DNA from: a virus
Virus record (IMG/VR): IMGVR_UViG_3300031705_000001
Span: 62,001-126,000 of that record
Direction: 5' to 3' (one strand)
Length of the DNA stretch: 64,000 nt
The notes beneath the pieces are model-generated. The model did no database searches. It was not told where the DNA came from and was given only the letters and a program-made list of their open reading frames with translations. Positions 35,012-44,515 of the stretch are shown in pieces (position 1 is the stretch's first letter; each line of letters starts with the position of its first letter). The position numbers and the translations under genes are program-made.

Positions 35012-35755
35012 ATGAAATTACAAATTGATCGCATTGACCAACATGCACTAACAGAGTTTATCAATCGCGTTAAACTAATCGACTCATTCATTTATATGAA
35101 AATAAAAGAGGGTCAAATCCATTCAACTGTTTATCTTCCACAAAGAGATGCTGTAAAGCACCACTCTATTGCTGCAGATAAAATCTTCCAAGTAAGTGAA
35201 TGGCCAGATACAGACAAAGAAATGAAGATTGCATTCTTTGAGGGTAACAAAGTTATTGAAGCTATTAAACACTTCGAACACGATGCTATCAAAGGTGAAT
35301 TCGAATTCATTGAAAACGATGAAGAATTCGTAGCATCAACATTACGTATCTTTAATGACGAATTAGAAATTACATTATCATGTTCAGAACCTTCTTTAGG
35401 ATTTAAAGATCTTTCAAAAGAACAACGTGATACTATTTTTGCAAGACAAGATTCTAATTTTGATTTTAAATTAGATACACATTCAATCGGAAAAGTTAAA
35501 AACCTATTTGGTTTAGACAAAGACGAAACATTCGGTATCAAATCTGATGTTGCAGGAATTAATGTAAGCGGGAAATCATTTAATGTAGTACTTACGCCCG
35601 ATACAAGTGGTAATGGTGCAGTTACAGTTTACAAGAAGTATTTAAATCTATTAGACAAAGAAGAACAAACTGTATATGTTTCAGATTCTAAGGTAGTTTT
35701 CGAATCAAACGATTCAGAAACTCTTTTGACAATCTCTACATGCCAAACTGCATAA
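35012..35755 (+). CDS. 45: DNA polymerase sliding clamp (gp45)
   Basis: A 247-residue protein close in size to T4 gp45 (228), with the repeated beta-alpha-beta pattern of processivity clamps (KIAFFEGNKVIEAIKHFEHD, then a linker and KLDTHSIGKVKNLFGLDKDE, NVVLTPDTSGNGAVTVY). It encircles DNA, tethers the polymerase and, in T4, activates late transcription through gp55 and gp33. The C-half of the polymerase begins 4 bases after its stop, so clamp and polymerase C-half share a transcript. Confidence 0.8.
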   Translation: MKLQIDRIDQHALTEFINRVKLIDSFIYMKIKEGQIHSTVYLPQRDAVKHHSIAADKIFQVSEWPDTDKEMKIAFFEGNKVIEAIKHFEHDAIKGEFEFIENDEEFVASTLRIFNDELEITLSCSEPSLGFKDLSKEQRDTIFARQDSNFDFKLDTHSIGKVKNLFGLDKDETFGIKSDVAGINVSGKSFNVVLTPDTSGNGAVTVYKKYLNLLDKEEQTVYVSDSKVVFESNDSETLLTISTCQTA

Positions 35756-35758
35756 TAA

Positions 35759-36967
35759 ATGAATATAGAAGAGTTAGAAAATAAATCAATTGATCAACTA
35801 ACAGATGATGAGGCGAAGTTGCTTGTAGACCACTACAAGCAGCTTTCTGCTAAATTCACTGCTTATGAACAGGCTGTAAAACTAAGTCTTAACTCTATTT
35901 ATGGTGCATTCGGTAACAAATGGTTTCACTTTTTCAACATCGACATAGCAGAATCTATAACTAAACAAGGTAAAAATGCAATTCTTTATTCTGAAACAAT
36001 ACTTAACAAATATGTTAATGATTTTTGGCACAAGGACACTGCAGTCCATAATCACTTCAATATTAAAGTCAAGGGTAAGATTGAAAAACCCTCAGTAATT
36101 TATATTGATACTGATTCATGTTATGTACAGTTTCAAGATTTATACGAATCTATTATTTGGGAAGATGAATCTAAGAAGATGGAAATTGATGTGTTTATTC
36201 TTGCGTTCTATGCATTTAGATTAAGAGACTACATCACAAAGTGCATGGAGAAATATGCAGATGTTAGAAACACAGATAACTTCTTAATGTTTGAATTAGA
36301 ATCTCTTGCATATAATGGAATTTGGATGTCAAAGAAAAAATACATTCAAAACATTGCATGGGACGATAAACTAGCAGTAACAGATAGACATCCATCTCTT
36401 AAGAAAGTAAAAACAATTGGTTTTGATACAATACAATCATCAACACCTAAGTTTGCTAGAGAACGTTTAGTAGAATGCCTTAAGATATTGTTTAGATCAG
36501 AAATACAACCAACTGCAACAGAGTTACAATTGCTTGTAGAGTATATGAAAAAATGTAAGAAAGAATTCAAATTAACTGACATAGATAATATTTCATTTAA
36601 TAAGAGAACTAACAACATTGATAAGTATATCTTAGATGATCAAGAAGAATTACAGATTGGGCTAAAATGTCCAGCAAATGTAAAAGCAGCAGGATACTAT
36701 AATTATATTTTAAATAATAATAAGAAGTATAAAAATAAGTATAAGCTGATTGGAAATGGTGAAAAGCTTAAGATCTACAATTGTATTGGTACAATCAGTG
36801 AGGTTTATGCATTTCTACCAAACGAACATCCTTATGAAATTGCACCAAAAGTGGACTACGATACTCAATTTGAGAAAGCAATGATTGATCCATTGAATAG
36901 AGTGCTTACGGCAATAGGATTACAAACGCTAGACACTAACCTAATTTACGCTTCGGCATTATTTTAA
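35759..36967 (+). CDS. 43B: Family B DNA polymerase, C-terminal half (split gp43)
   Basis: The 402-residue protein starts with ~35 residues of new or fingers-derived sequence (LTDDEAKLLVDHYKQL...), then motif B KLSLNSIYGAFGN, motif C YIDTDSCYV (Asp117, Asp119), the palm KKKYIQN block and the thumb. It ends TNLIYASALF, a short hydrophobic tail like the clamp-binding C-terminus of T4 gp43. It must pair with the N-half at 29266, which holds the exonuclease and motif A. The halves are about 5 kb apart with no intron or homing nuclease remnant seen between them. Confidence 0.9.
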   Translation: MNIEELENKSIDQLTDDEAKLLVDHYKQLSAKFTAYEQAVKLSLNSIYGAFGNKWFHFFNIDIAESITKQGKNAILYSETILNKYVNDFWHKDTAVHNHFNIKVKGKIEKPSVIYIDTDSCYVQFQDLYESIIWEDESKKMEIDVFILAFYAFRLRDYITKCMEKYADVRNTDNFLMFELESLAYNGIWMSKKKYIQNIAWDDKLAVTDRHPSLKKVKTIGFDTIQSSTPKFARERLVECLKILFRSEIQPTATELQLLVEYMKKCKKEFKLTDIDNISFNKRTNNIDKYILDDQEELQIGLKCPANVKAAGYYNYILNNNKKYKNKYKLIGNGEKLKIYNCIGTISEVYAFLPNEHPYEIAPKVDYDTQFEKAMIDPLNRVLTAIGLQTLDTNLIYASALF

Positions 36968-36971
36968 CATT

Positions 36972-37148
36972 ATGGAATTAAAAGAACTAATATATTTACT
37001 AGAAAAGGAAAATCCAAACAACATGACATTTGGCCAAAAGGTCAGAGAACTTGTATGGAAAATGAAAAAAGCTCAAAGTCAAGAAATTGCTGATGAGCAA
37101 CTAAGTGGACAAATAGATATGTTTGAAAAGAAACAATTATGGAAGTAA
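36972..37148 (+). CDS. Small hypothetical protein (58 aa)
   Basis: ATG at 36972, 4 bases after the polymerase stop; TAA at 37146-37148. The product is a charged helical peptide (MELKELIYLLEKENPNNMTF ... SGQIDMFEKKQLWK). It overlaps the next small gene by 10 bp. The segment QIDMF resembles a clamp-binding QxxMF motif (inference). No family recognised. Confidence 0.55.
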   Translation: MELKELIYLLEKENPNNMTFGQKVRELVWKMKKAQSQEIADEQLSGQIDMFEKKQLWK

Positions 37149-37315
37149 ATTTAACAACCGAACAACAGGAATATGTTGACGAGTACACTCTTATTTTAAA
37201 TAGATTGTCAAGTATTCAAGAAAGAATAATTGCTCTAAAGGAAGAGGCTGATACAACCGTAGCAGAATTGAATGAACTTAGGCTTCGAGAGCGTGAGGCG
37301 TTTCCTGAACAATAA
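37139..37315 (+). CDS. Small coiled-coil protein (58 aa)
   Basis: ATG at 37139 inside the end of the previous gene; TAA at 37313-37315, directly before the uvsX promoter. The product is almost all helix with heptad-like hydrophobics (YTLILNRLSSIQERIIALKE ... VAELNELRLRER). Likely a dimerising accessory factor of the replication genes; function unknown. Confidence 0.55.
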   Translation: MEVNLTTEQQEYVDEYTLILNRLSSIQERIIALKEEADTTVAELNELRLREREAFPEQ

Positions 37316-37343
37316 GAAACAATTCAATGTTTCATCATATAAT
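37316..37343 (+). promoter_or_regulatory. GAAACA-N16-TATAAT promoter for uvsX
   Basis: GAAACA at 37316-37321, a 16-nt spacer and TATAAT at 37338-37343, 20 nt before the ATG. The box forms a dyad GAAACA-ATTCAA-TGTTTC (37316-37333). Confidence 0.7.
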
Positions 37344-37363
37344 ATAAAAATAACAATATAAAA

Positions 37364-38470
37364 ATGGCAAAAAAAGATTTTAGCTTCAAAGACTTAAACA
37401 AAGAATTGGCTGATTTGAATCCATTGGGTTCAATAATGGAAAATTCCACATTTAGTGAAGTTACAGAGTGGATCGACACTGGTAATTATCATTTAAATGC
37501 ATGCGTGAGTGGTTCACTTTTCGGCGGTTGGCCTAATAGTAGAACATGTTCAATTGCAGGACCATCAGGTACAGGAAAAACATTCTTAGTTTTAAACTCT
37601 GTAAAAAGAGCAATAGAAATGGGATATTTTGTAATCTATTATGATTCAGAAGCAGCAGTTGATAAAGATCAAATGGTTAAGTTTGGTATTGATGTTTCTA
37701 AAGTAAATTATCAACCAATTAATACTGTACAAGAATTCAGAACTTCAGTTACTACATTAACAAGTAAGATGCAAGAAGTTAAGAGAAATGGTGGTACAAC
37801 GCCAAAGATCATGATGATTCTTGATTCTGCAGGTAACTTAGCTACACAAAAAGAAATTGATGATGCTAGATCTGGTAGTGAAAAGGCAGATATGACAAGA
37901 TCTAAGGTTTTAAAATCTATATTCAGGATCATAATGACGCCTCTCGCAGATCTTAAGATACCTTTCATTTTTACTAATCATACATATCAAACACAAGACT
38001 TTATCTCAAGGCAAGTAGCCGGAGGTGGTACAGGACCTGAATATGCTGCGTCAATCGTATTATATTTAGGTAAAGCACAACTAAAAGAATCTAGTGGTGA
38101 AAAAGCAGGGATTATTGTAACAGCTAAACCTAATAAGAATAGATTTGCTAAACCACATAACATTAAATTTCATTTACACTTTACAGAAGGAATGAATGCA
38201 TATGTTGGATTAGAACAGTATATTGATTGGGAAGAAATAGGTATTGCAAAAGGTACTATTGAAAAAGGTGTTAAAACTCCAAAATCTACAGCAAGAAATT
38301 GGATTTGTAAACATTTAGATGAAACTGTTCCAACTAGAGAATTCTTCTCTGAAAAAGTATTTACCAAAGAGATATTAGATAAAATTGAATTAAGAATTAA
38401 ACCTGTATTCAATTATAATACCGAAGGTAGAGAAATTGATCTTGAATCTATATTAGAAGATGAAGATTAA
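37364..38470 (+). CDS. uvsX: RecA-like recombinase UvsX
   Basis: A 368-residue protein (T4 UvsX has 391). Walker A is GPSGTGKTF (from residue 66), followed by VIYYDSEAAVDKDQM, Walker B-like PKIMMILDSAGNL and an L2-region QVAGGGTGPEYAASIVLYL. It forms filaments on ssDNA with UvsY help and pairs homologous strands. The C-terminus is acidic (ESILEDED). The next gene overlaps by 11 bp. Confidence 0.92.
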   Translation: MAKKDFSFKDLNKELADLNPLGSIMENSTFSEVTEWIDTGNYHLNACVSGSLFGGWPNSRTCSIAGPSGTGKTFLVLNSVKRAIEMGYFVIYYDSEAAVDKDQMVKFGIDVSKVNYQPINTVQEFRTSVTTLTSKMQEVKRNGGTTPKIMMILDSAGNLATQKEIDDARSGSEKADMTRSKVLKSIFRIIMTPLADLKIPFIFTNHTYQTQDFISRQVAGGGTGPEYAASIVLYLGKAQLKESSGEKAGIIVTAKPNKNRFAKPHNIKFHLHFTEGMNAYVGLEQYIDWEEIGIAKGTIEKGVKTPKSTARNWICKHLDETVPTREFFSEKVFTKEILDKIELRIKPVFNYNTEGREIDLESILEDED

Positions 38471-38759
38471 TGAAGATAAGTTACCTATAAAATATGTCTT
38501 AGGCATCGAGAGTGACTTACCAGGTTACCCGACTGCCTTCGATTTATTATTATCAGAAATAAAACTATGTGTTAGGATGCCAGACAGGCATAAAGGTAAC
38601 TTTACATTACATGCACTGAAAACATATAGATTTCCGGAAACAGAGGAATCTCATTTATTAGAATCTATTACAGAATTAGTAAAATTAGATTTAGTAGATG
38701 TACTCAACACTGAGCAAGATAAGTTATCTTGGAAAATAAAAACAAACCCTTTTGAATAA
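38460..38759 (+). CDS. Hypothetical protein following uvsX
   Basis: A 99-residue protein whose ATG overlaps the uvsX end by 11 bp. It has a compact alpha/beta look (IKYVLGIESDLPGYPTAFDL ... LHALKTYRFPETEESHLLES). T4 has small gene 40 between uvsX and 41, a similar place, but I see no sequence match that would justify the name. Confidence 0.6.
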   Translation: MKINEDKLPIKYVLGIESDLPGYPTAFDLLLSEIKLCVRMPDRHKGNFTLHALKTYRFPETEESHLLESITELVKLDLVDVLNTEQDKLSWKIKTNPFE

Positions 38760-38778
38760 CTCAAAACTACAGGGTATA

Positions 38779-38806
38779 AAAACAAAATATGTTTCGCACA
38801 TATAAA
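38779..38806 (+). promoter_or_regulatory. AAAACA-N16-TATAAA promoter for gp41
   Basis: AAAACA at 38779-38784 (one change from GAAACA), a 16-nt spacer and TATAAA at 38801-38806, 27 nt before the helicase ATG. Weaker match but same spacing as the other sites. Confidence 0.4.
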
Positions 38807-38833
38807 AAACAATAACTTCAACATTTAATAACT

Positions 38834-40150
38834 ATGCAATTCGGACAAGACTTTGAAAAAATATTCTTTAGATTCTCTTTAATTAAGACAAAGTACTTAA
38901 AGAGTATTAAAAGCGGATTTTACACATCACAGGAAATTGATATATTAAGTCAATTGTCTAATAAGTTCTTTGAGAAGTTTAACGAAACTCCAAAAAGAGA
39001 ACAACTTCTTTTGCTTATTCAAAGAAATGAAAAGGCTAAAGCTAAAATATCAGAAGAGATATTAAATCTTATATTTGAAGTTGACTTAGATCAATATGAC
39101 GAAGAATGGTTAACGTCTACAGCTGAAGCATGGATTAAATGGAGAACATTTGATACTTCATTAATCGATACTATTGAATTCATTAAAACAACTCAGGTAA
39201 CTCCTGAAAATGTAGATAGTATTGTTACTAAAGTTAAGGGTCTTATTAATGATAGAAATAACTTATCATTTAATTCAGATTTAGGTTTAGATTTCTTTGA
39301 TGTAGATTCACATGATCAAAAGGATTCAGAAAAGGTTAGTACTGGTTACAATTTCTTAGATAGAATGTTAGGCGGTGGTTATGACAAAGGTGGTAACTTA
39401 ATTGTGTATGCAGGTGAACAAAACATTGGTAAGTCAATATACTTAGCAAACGATGCAGCGAACTTCGTTAAGATGGGAACAAATACAGTAGTAGTTACTG
39501 CAGAGATGGCAGCACATAAATTCGTAAAACGTATTGGTGCTAATCTTTTAACTATTGAGATTAACGAATATGGTGATAAGGCTAAAAACAAAGATCATAT
39601 TAAAAGAAGATTAGAAACTGTAGGCGATGGTTTAACACCGCCTGGATCTTTATTTGTAAAACAGTTTCCAACATCACAAGCAACTGTATTAGATATTGAA
39701 GCATATGTTAATCAAATAGAAGAAGAAAGACAAATTAAAGTAGGTGCAGTCGTAATTGATTACATCAACATTCTTGCAAACTACAGAAACCAAAATACTG
39801 AGAATACTTATATGAAGATCAAGCAAATTGCAGAAGATCTTAGAGCAATGGGTATTCGTAATAATTGGTTAATAGTTACAGCAACACAGATTACTAGAAA
39901 TGGTTATAATTCAAGTGATATTGGAATGACAGACATTGCAGAATCTGCGGGTCTTTCACATACAGCCGATGTTATGCTTGGTATTATACAAGATGATATG
40001 ATGAGAGCTAACTCAGAATACTGGTTAAAGGTATTAAAAATTAGAGATGGAGAAGGAAAAGGAACCAAGTGTAAATTAAATATTAATTGGAATTACATGA
40101 GGTTGATCGAGACAGAGGAAACTACAAATTCAAACTTACACAGTATATAA
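38834..40150 (+). CDS. 41: Replicative DNA helicase (gp41, DnaB-like)
   Basis: A 438-residue RecA-fold helicase (T4 gp41 475). Features: STGYNFLDRMLGGGYDKGG entry, Walker A AGEQNIGKSIYL (~residues 193-204), the VVTAEMAAHKFVKR block, Walker B VGAVVIDYINIL, and VTATQITRNGYN sensor. It unwinds the fork 5'-3' together with the primase gp61. An in-frame-shifted ORF overlaps the end; the next gene is best started at 40153. Confidence 0.92.
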   Translation: MQFGQDFEKIFFRFSLIKTKYLKSIKSGFYTSQEIDILSQLSNKFFEKFNETPKREQLLLLIQRNEKAKAKISEEILNLIFEVDLDQYDEEWLTSTAEAWIKWRTFDTSLIDTIEFIKTTQVTPENVDSIVTKVKGLINDRNNLSFNSDLGLDFFDVDSHDQKDSEKVSTGYNFLDRMLGGGYDKGGNLIVYAGEQNIGKSIYLANDAANFVKMGTNTVVVTAEMAAHKFVKRIGANLLTIEINEYGDKAKNKDHIKRRLETVGDGLTPPGSLFVKQFPTSQATVLDIEAYVNQIEEERQIKVGAVVIDYINILANYRNQNTENTYMKIKQIAEDLRAMGIRNNWLIVTATQITRNGYNSSDIGMTDIAESAGLSHTADVMLGIIQDDMMRANSEYWLKVLKIRDGEGKGTKCKLNINWNYMRLIETEETTNSNLHSI

Positions 40151-40152
40151 TT

Positions 40153-40587
40153 ATGGCACACGATAAAATATTTAACAACAATTTCGAATCACCAGACACA
40201 GAGTTTACAACTATAAAATTCGAACTAGATCCTAATGTCAAAGACAATAAGGACGAAGAAGATAAAATTCACTATGATTTAATCGCAAGAAGAATTCATG
40301 AATTAATTGAATCATCGAGATTTAAGGTATTTAACAAAGTAGATGAATTAGGTAAATGTACCTCTTTAAAGAAGGCAGACATAAACGACATTTATGGATA
40401 TGTTATCGATGAAATGTCCATAAAAAACAGTCGTATTGATTTATTCAGCGAGCTATGCGTCTATTTCGATATTAATCCAACTAAATTTTACAGTTCACTC
40501 TCCAATGTATATAAAGAAGATTTAATACAAGAATTAGATTTGAAAACAGGTATATTAAAGAGAAAGAATATAATGAAACTTTTTTAG
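40153..40587 (+). CDS. Late transcription co-activator candidate (gp33-like)
   Basis: The ATG at 40153, 2 bases after the helicase stop, gives 144 residues. The C-terminal part (DIYGYVIDEMSIKNSRIDLFSELCVYFDINP ... EDLIQELDLKTGILKRKNIMKLF) has the layout of gp33: two helices, a second LIQEL helix, a short NLL/GIL segment and a hydrophobic clamp-binding tail. In T4, gp33 bridges the clamp gp45 and RNA polymerase in late transcription; gp55 is also present here. The match is by pattern, not strong identity. The polar first ~40 residues are extra. Confidence 0.5.
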   Translation: MAHDKIFNNNFESPDTEFTTIKFELDPNVKDNKDEEDKIHYDLIARRIHELIESSRFKVFNKVDELGKCTSLKKADINDIYGYVIDEMSIKNSRIDLFSELCVYFDINPTKFYSSLSNVYKEDLIQELDLKTGILKRKNIMKLF

Positions 40588-40588
40588 A

Positions 40589-41704
40589 ATGATAGAAGCA
40601 CATGTTTTAAAGAAAGGCGCAGGAAGAGTTTGGATACTCGGAGATTTGCATTTTGGTGTAAGAGCTAATTCTATGGAATGGCTAGAAATTCAAAAGCAAT
40701 TTTTTGAAGATGTGTTTCTACCGAATCTTAGAGCTAACGTAAAACCAGGCGATGTACTAGTACAAGTCGGTGATACCTTTGATAATAGACAATCTATTAA
40801 TATAAGGGTATTAAACTACGCGGTAACTTTATTTGAAGAACTTGGTAAAATTCTACCAGTTCATGTCATTTGTGGTAATCACGATATTTGGGCTAAGAAC
40901 TCAAACGAAGTAACTTCAATAGATTCACTTAAATGGATACCAAACGTACAGATCTATAAAGAACCTAAAATGATGGAATGGCATGGTAGGAAGGTATTAA
41001 TGATGCCATGGAGAAGAGATGCTGATCACGAAACAGAAACACTTGTAGAATACCCAACAGCAGAAATAGTATTTTGTCATTCGGAAGTTAAAGGTATTTA
41101 TTTAAACGCTAAAGTTAAAAATCAACACGGAACAGACTCAAACATATATGACAGATATTTAAGAGTTTATTCTGGGCATATTCATTTTAGACAAGAAAAA
41201 GGTAAGTTATTAATGGTTGGTACTCCATATCAATTGACAAGATCTGATGCAAATAATGCTAAAGGATTTGACCTAGTAGATTTAGAAGACATGTCAGAGA
41301 CATTTTATGTAAATGATATATCACCTAAGTTCATGAAATATAACATCATGCAGCTATATGATATGCCACTTGGAACGTTTAAACATCAGATCAAAAACAA
41401 TTTTGTAGATTTATTCGTCCCATCAAAGATCGCAACAACAAATGCATTAAGTCAACTTATTAATAAGATACAAAATATTAGTAGAAAACTTGAACCGAAT
41501 ATTTATCAAGAAGATAATTATATCGATAAGGATTTTCATGATATGGATGATGTAGAAGAAATGTATAAGAATTACAGTATAATGAATTTATGTAATGTAT
41601 ATGTTGAAAGTTTAGGTGATGATGAAGAAACTAAAAGCAGACTAAAAGAAAAACTAATGGCACTATATAATCAATGTGCTCATAATAACGGTATAGAAAT
41701 ATGA
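40589..41704 (+). CDS. 47: Recombination nuclease subunit (gp47, SbcD/Mre11-like)
   Basis: A 371-residue phosphoesterase with the Mre11 motifs in order: LGDLHFGVR, QVGDTFDNRQ, CGNHDIW, FCHSEVKG and YSGHIHFRQ. T4 gp47 has 339 residues. With gp46 it resects DNA ends for recombination-dependent replication and host DNA breakdown. Its TGA stop overlaps the gp46 start (ATGA), a rare non-TAA stop in this window. Confidence 0.92.
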   Translation: MIEAHVLKKGAGRVWILGDLHFGVRANSMEWLEIQKQFFEDVFLPNLRANVKPGDVLVQVGDTFDNRQSINIRVLNYAVTLFEELGKILPVHVICGNHDIWAKNSNEVTSIDSLKWIPNVQIYKEPKMMEWHGRKVLMMPWRRDADHETETLVEYPTAEIVFCHSEVKGIYLNAKVKNQHGTDSNIYDRYLRVYSGHIHFRQEKGKLLMVGTPYQLTRSDANNAKGFDLVDLEDMSETFYVNDISPKFMKYNIMQLYDMPLGTFKHQIKNNFVDLFVPSKIATTNALSQLINKIQNISRKLEPNIYQEDNYIDKDFHDMDDVEEMYKNYSIMNLCNVYVESLGDDEETKSRLKEKLMALYNQCAHNNGIEI

Positions 41705-43371
41705 GAATAGATTTTATAGAATTTAAAAACTTTGCATCTTACGGTAATCAATTACAAAGAATAGAGTTTGAAGAAGATGCTTCTGAATTGTTTTTGACAC
41801 TTGGAAAGAATGGCGATGGTAAAACTACTATTGCTAATGCTATTATATACGCGTTATATGGAAGAGTCGAAGGCGTTAAACTTGCAGATCTTCCTAATAG
41901 GATTAACAAAGAATTACACGTTAAGATCGCATTAAAATGCGGTTCTATAAATGTTATAATAGAAAGAGGTTTAATGCCTACTAAATTTAGTGTTAAATTA
42001 AATGGTGTAGAATTTGATAAGGCTGGTAAGAAATCAGTACAGGACTATTTAGAAGACGAGATATACGGTATACCATATCATGTATTTAAAAACATTATAA
42101 TTTTATCAGTTAATGATTTTAAGTCATTTTTGACAATGTCTAATCAAGATAAAAAACAAATTATTGATAAGATGTTTGGTTTCTCTATTCTTAATGATAT
42201 GCAAACCTCTATTAAAATGGAGAGAAAGAATATCAAAACAGATATAGATTCATACGAATCAGAGTTAAACCAAATTATAGATTCTATAGGATCTGTAAAA
42301 GGTAAACTTAATACATTACTAGAAGAATCACAAGAAAAGAACAATTCTAAAATAGATGAATTAAAAACAAATTTAATTCAACTTAATGAAAGCGTTAAGG
42401 CATTAGATCTAGAAAAGACTGGAATTGACAAAGAGATCAAATATGATACAACTGTTTATGAAACGGTAAGATCTGATGCATCTACATTAAAACATGAAAT
42501 TGAATATCTTAAGAAAAAGTTAGATTTATATGAGAGTGGAAAATGCCCTACATGTGAAACTGAATTAGATAGTCAATGGCACATGGATCAAAAGGAACAT
42601 TTTTGTACTAAAATTGAAACTGATACCAATCGTATCAAAGAACTTAAAGAATCATTAACAAGTGTCAAATCAAATATTGATCAATTAAGAATCAATAAAA
42701 ATGTATTAGAACAAAGAGCATCAGATATTAGATACAATATGAAATCTTTTAAATCTGAATTGCTTAAAATAAAAGATACACCAGATGATTCTCAGTTTGA
42801 ACACCTTAAGACTTTGATTACAGACTTTGAACAAAAAGAATCTACTAAATCTGGTAATAAAGATACATTGAATGCAGAATATGCATTTATGGAAATTGTT
42901 GAAAGGGTTTTAGGTGAAGATGGTGTTAAAAATCTTGCAGTCAAAACTATTTTACCAGGATTAAATTCAAATATTGCAGCGATGAGTCAAACAATGCACT
43001 TACCGTTCCATATTAGATTTGATGAGAAATTCAATTGTATTATTAATCACTTAGGTGAAGATATTAATCCAATGACACTTTCTACTGGTGAGAGAAAGAA
43101 GGCAGATTTTATTATTATCATTGCAATCATCAAGATACTTAAATTAAGATTCCCTCAATTGAACTTATTGTTCTTAGATGAATTATTAAGTTCTGTAGAC
43201 AATGATGGAGTATATAACATATTGAAAATTCTTAATCAAGTCATAAAAGAAAATAAGATAAATACCTTTGTGATAAACCACTCAGTTTTACCACATGAGA
43301 TATTTGATAAGAAAATTGAGATTTATCGTGAAAACGGGTTCTCTAAGTTTACTATAGAAACAATTGAATAA
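41701..43371 (+). CDS. 46: Recombination ATPase subunit (gp46, SbcC/Rad50-like)
   Basis: A 556-residue SMC-type ATPase (T4 gp46 560). Walker A LGKNGDGKTT (residues 34-43), two coiled-coil arms, a zinc hook CPTC (Cys282, Cys285), signature LSTGERKKADF and Walker B LLFLDELLSSVD. It works with gp47. The ATGA overlap points to translational coupling. Confidence 0.93.
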   Translation: MRIDFIEFKNFASYGNQLQRIEFEEDASELFLTLGKNGDGKTTIANAIIYALYGRVEGVKLADLPNRINKELHVKIALKCGSINVIIERGLMPTKFSVKLNGVEFDKAGKKSVQDYLEDEIYGIPYHVFKNIIILSVNDFKSFLTMSNQDKKQIIDKMFGFSILNDMQTSIKMERKNIKTDIDSYESELNQIIDSIGSVKGKLNTLLEESQEKNNSKIDELKTNLIQLNESVKALDLEKTGIDKEIKYDTTVYETVRSDASTLKHEIEYLKKKLDLYESGKCPTCETELDSQWHMDQKEHFCTKIETDTNRIKELKESLTSVKSNIDQLRINKNVLEQRASDIRYNMKSFKSELLKIKDTPDDSQFEHLKTLITDFEQKESTKSGNKDTLNAEYAFMEIVERVLGEDGVKNLAVKTILPGLNSNIAAMSQTMHLPFHIRFDEKFNCIINHLGEDINPMTLSTGERKKADFIIIIAIIKILKLRFPQLNLLFLDELLSSVDNDGVYNILKILNQVIKENKINTFVINHSVLPHEIFDKKIEIYRENGFSKFTIETIE

Positions 43372-43389
43372 AAATAGAATATATAGTTA

Positions 43390-44481
43390 ATGGCAACATA
43401 TAATTTAAAATACAACAAAGACGACAGTGTTATTAGACACGTTATTGTAGGTCTTTTAGCTGATCTAAATAGTAAGCTTAGTTTTTGGAGACAAGTCTCT
43501 AATGACGAAAGGGCTATTATAGATGTACCATTTTTCTATGCCGTTGCTGGAGATGAGAATTTTATAAAAGATAACTTTTTGTTTTCCAATATGAATGGAG
43601 AAAGCTGTGATCCTGATGGAACATTTGCAGATGGGAATTATGATAAAGTACCAAGAGGTATTGTTAACTTAACTTCATTTTCAGTAGATCCTGGAAAACT
43701 AGTCAATAAAAGAAATCTCGGTAATTATACTATGATGAATAATCAAGGTTTAATGGAAGGGTATGTTGCAGAATTCGAAATGATTCCATGTGTAATTGGT
43801 GTAGATATTGAAATATTATTATCTAGTCAATTAGATATGTTTAAGGTTACTGAATCAATCATCAAAAATATGTACAAGGCTAATTTCTATCACATAGACG
43901 CAGGTCACATAGATGATGGTATGTATAGAATTTCATCGGAATACATGATGCCAGACGATTACACACAGGACAAGCCAATCGAATATGGATTTGATGATAA
44001 AGAAAACCACAAAATAACATTTAGTTTAGAGATCAGTACATTTATACCTTCATTTGATTTTGAAGACGACATTTATACTAAATTTACAAGAACTGTATAT
44101 ACTGGTGGTGTTACTGGAAATTATGGAGATCCTAACAAAGTAGCTTTAGATCCATCTTCAATATATGAAGGTGAATTACCAAATCCATTAACATACACTG
44201 ATTCTACTTGTGCAATATATACATGGGACGCAGATTCTACTTCATGGATTTTAACACAAACTGCTCCAATTACTGAGTGCACAATCGACACATCATTACT
44301 TGGTACAGAATTAACTACAAATTCTCAATTATTGAGAACTTCAAGCAGAAGAAAGAATTCAAATAGAATATTTAAGTTCGGTAATACATCTGATATTGCA
44401 GAAGGAACGCCAGATAGGTTGAAACCTTCATTTGGTGATCCATTAGACGTTTCATCTACTGATCTACCATTCAACGAATAA
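43390..44481 (+). CDS. Tail sheath stabiliser/completion protein (gp15-like)
   Basis: A 363-residue protein with the order of features of T4 gp15 (272): an N-terminal IRHVIVGLLADLNSKLSFWRQ, a VPFFYAVAGDE strand, PRGIVNLTSFSVDP, an EFEMIPCVIGVDIEILLSSQLDMFKVTESIIKNMYK block (gp15 has a DDMFQIVEQILP helix in the same place) and a FSLEISTFIPSFDF end. A Thr/Gly-rich C-terminal extension follows. gp15 caps the tail and joins it to the head. Head and neck genes downstream support this. Confidence 0.6.
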   Translation: MATYNLKYNKDDSVIRHVIVGLLADLNSKLSFWRQVSNDERAIIDVPFFYAVAGDENFIKDNFLFSNMNGESCDPDGTFADGNYDKVPRGIVNLTSFSVDPGKLVNKRNLGNYTMMNNQGLMEGYVAEFEMIPCVIGVDIEILLSSQLDMFKVTESIIKNMYKANFYHIDAGHIDDGMYRISSEYMMPDDYTQDKPIEYGFDDKENHKITFSLEISTFIPSFDFEDDIYTKFTRTVYTGGVTGNYGDPNKVALDPSSIYEGELPNPLTYTDSTCAIYTWDADSTSWILTQTAPITECTIDTSLLGTELTTNSQLLRTSSRRKNSNRIFKFGNTSDIAEGTPDRLKPSFGDPLDVSSTDLPFNE

Positions 44482-44487
44482 ACAAAA

Positions 44488-44498
44488 GATATATATAA
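44488..44498 (+). promoter_or_regulatory. Late promoter variant GATATATATAA
   Basis: A GATATATATAA variant 17 nt before the ATG at 44516, in an otherwise A-rich leader, with no GAAAC box upstream. Confidence 0.5.
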
Positions 44499-44515
44499 AA
44501 AATTAAACAACACAA

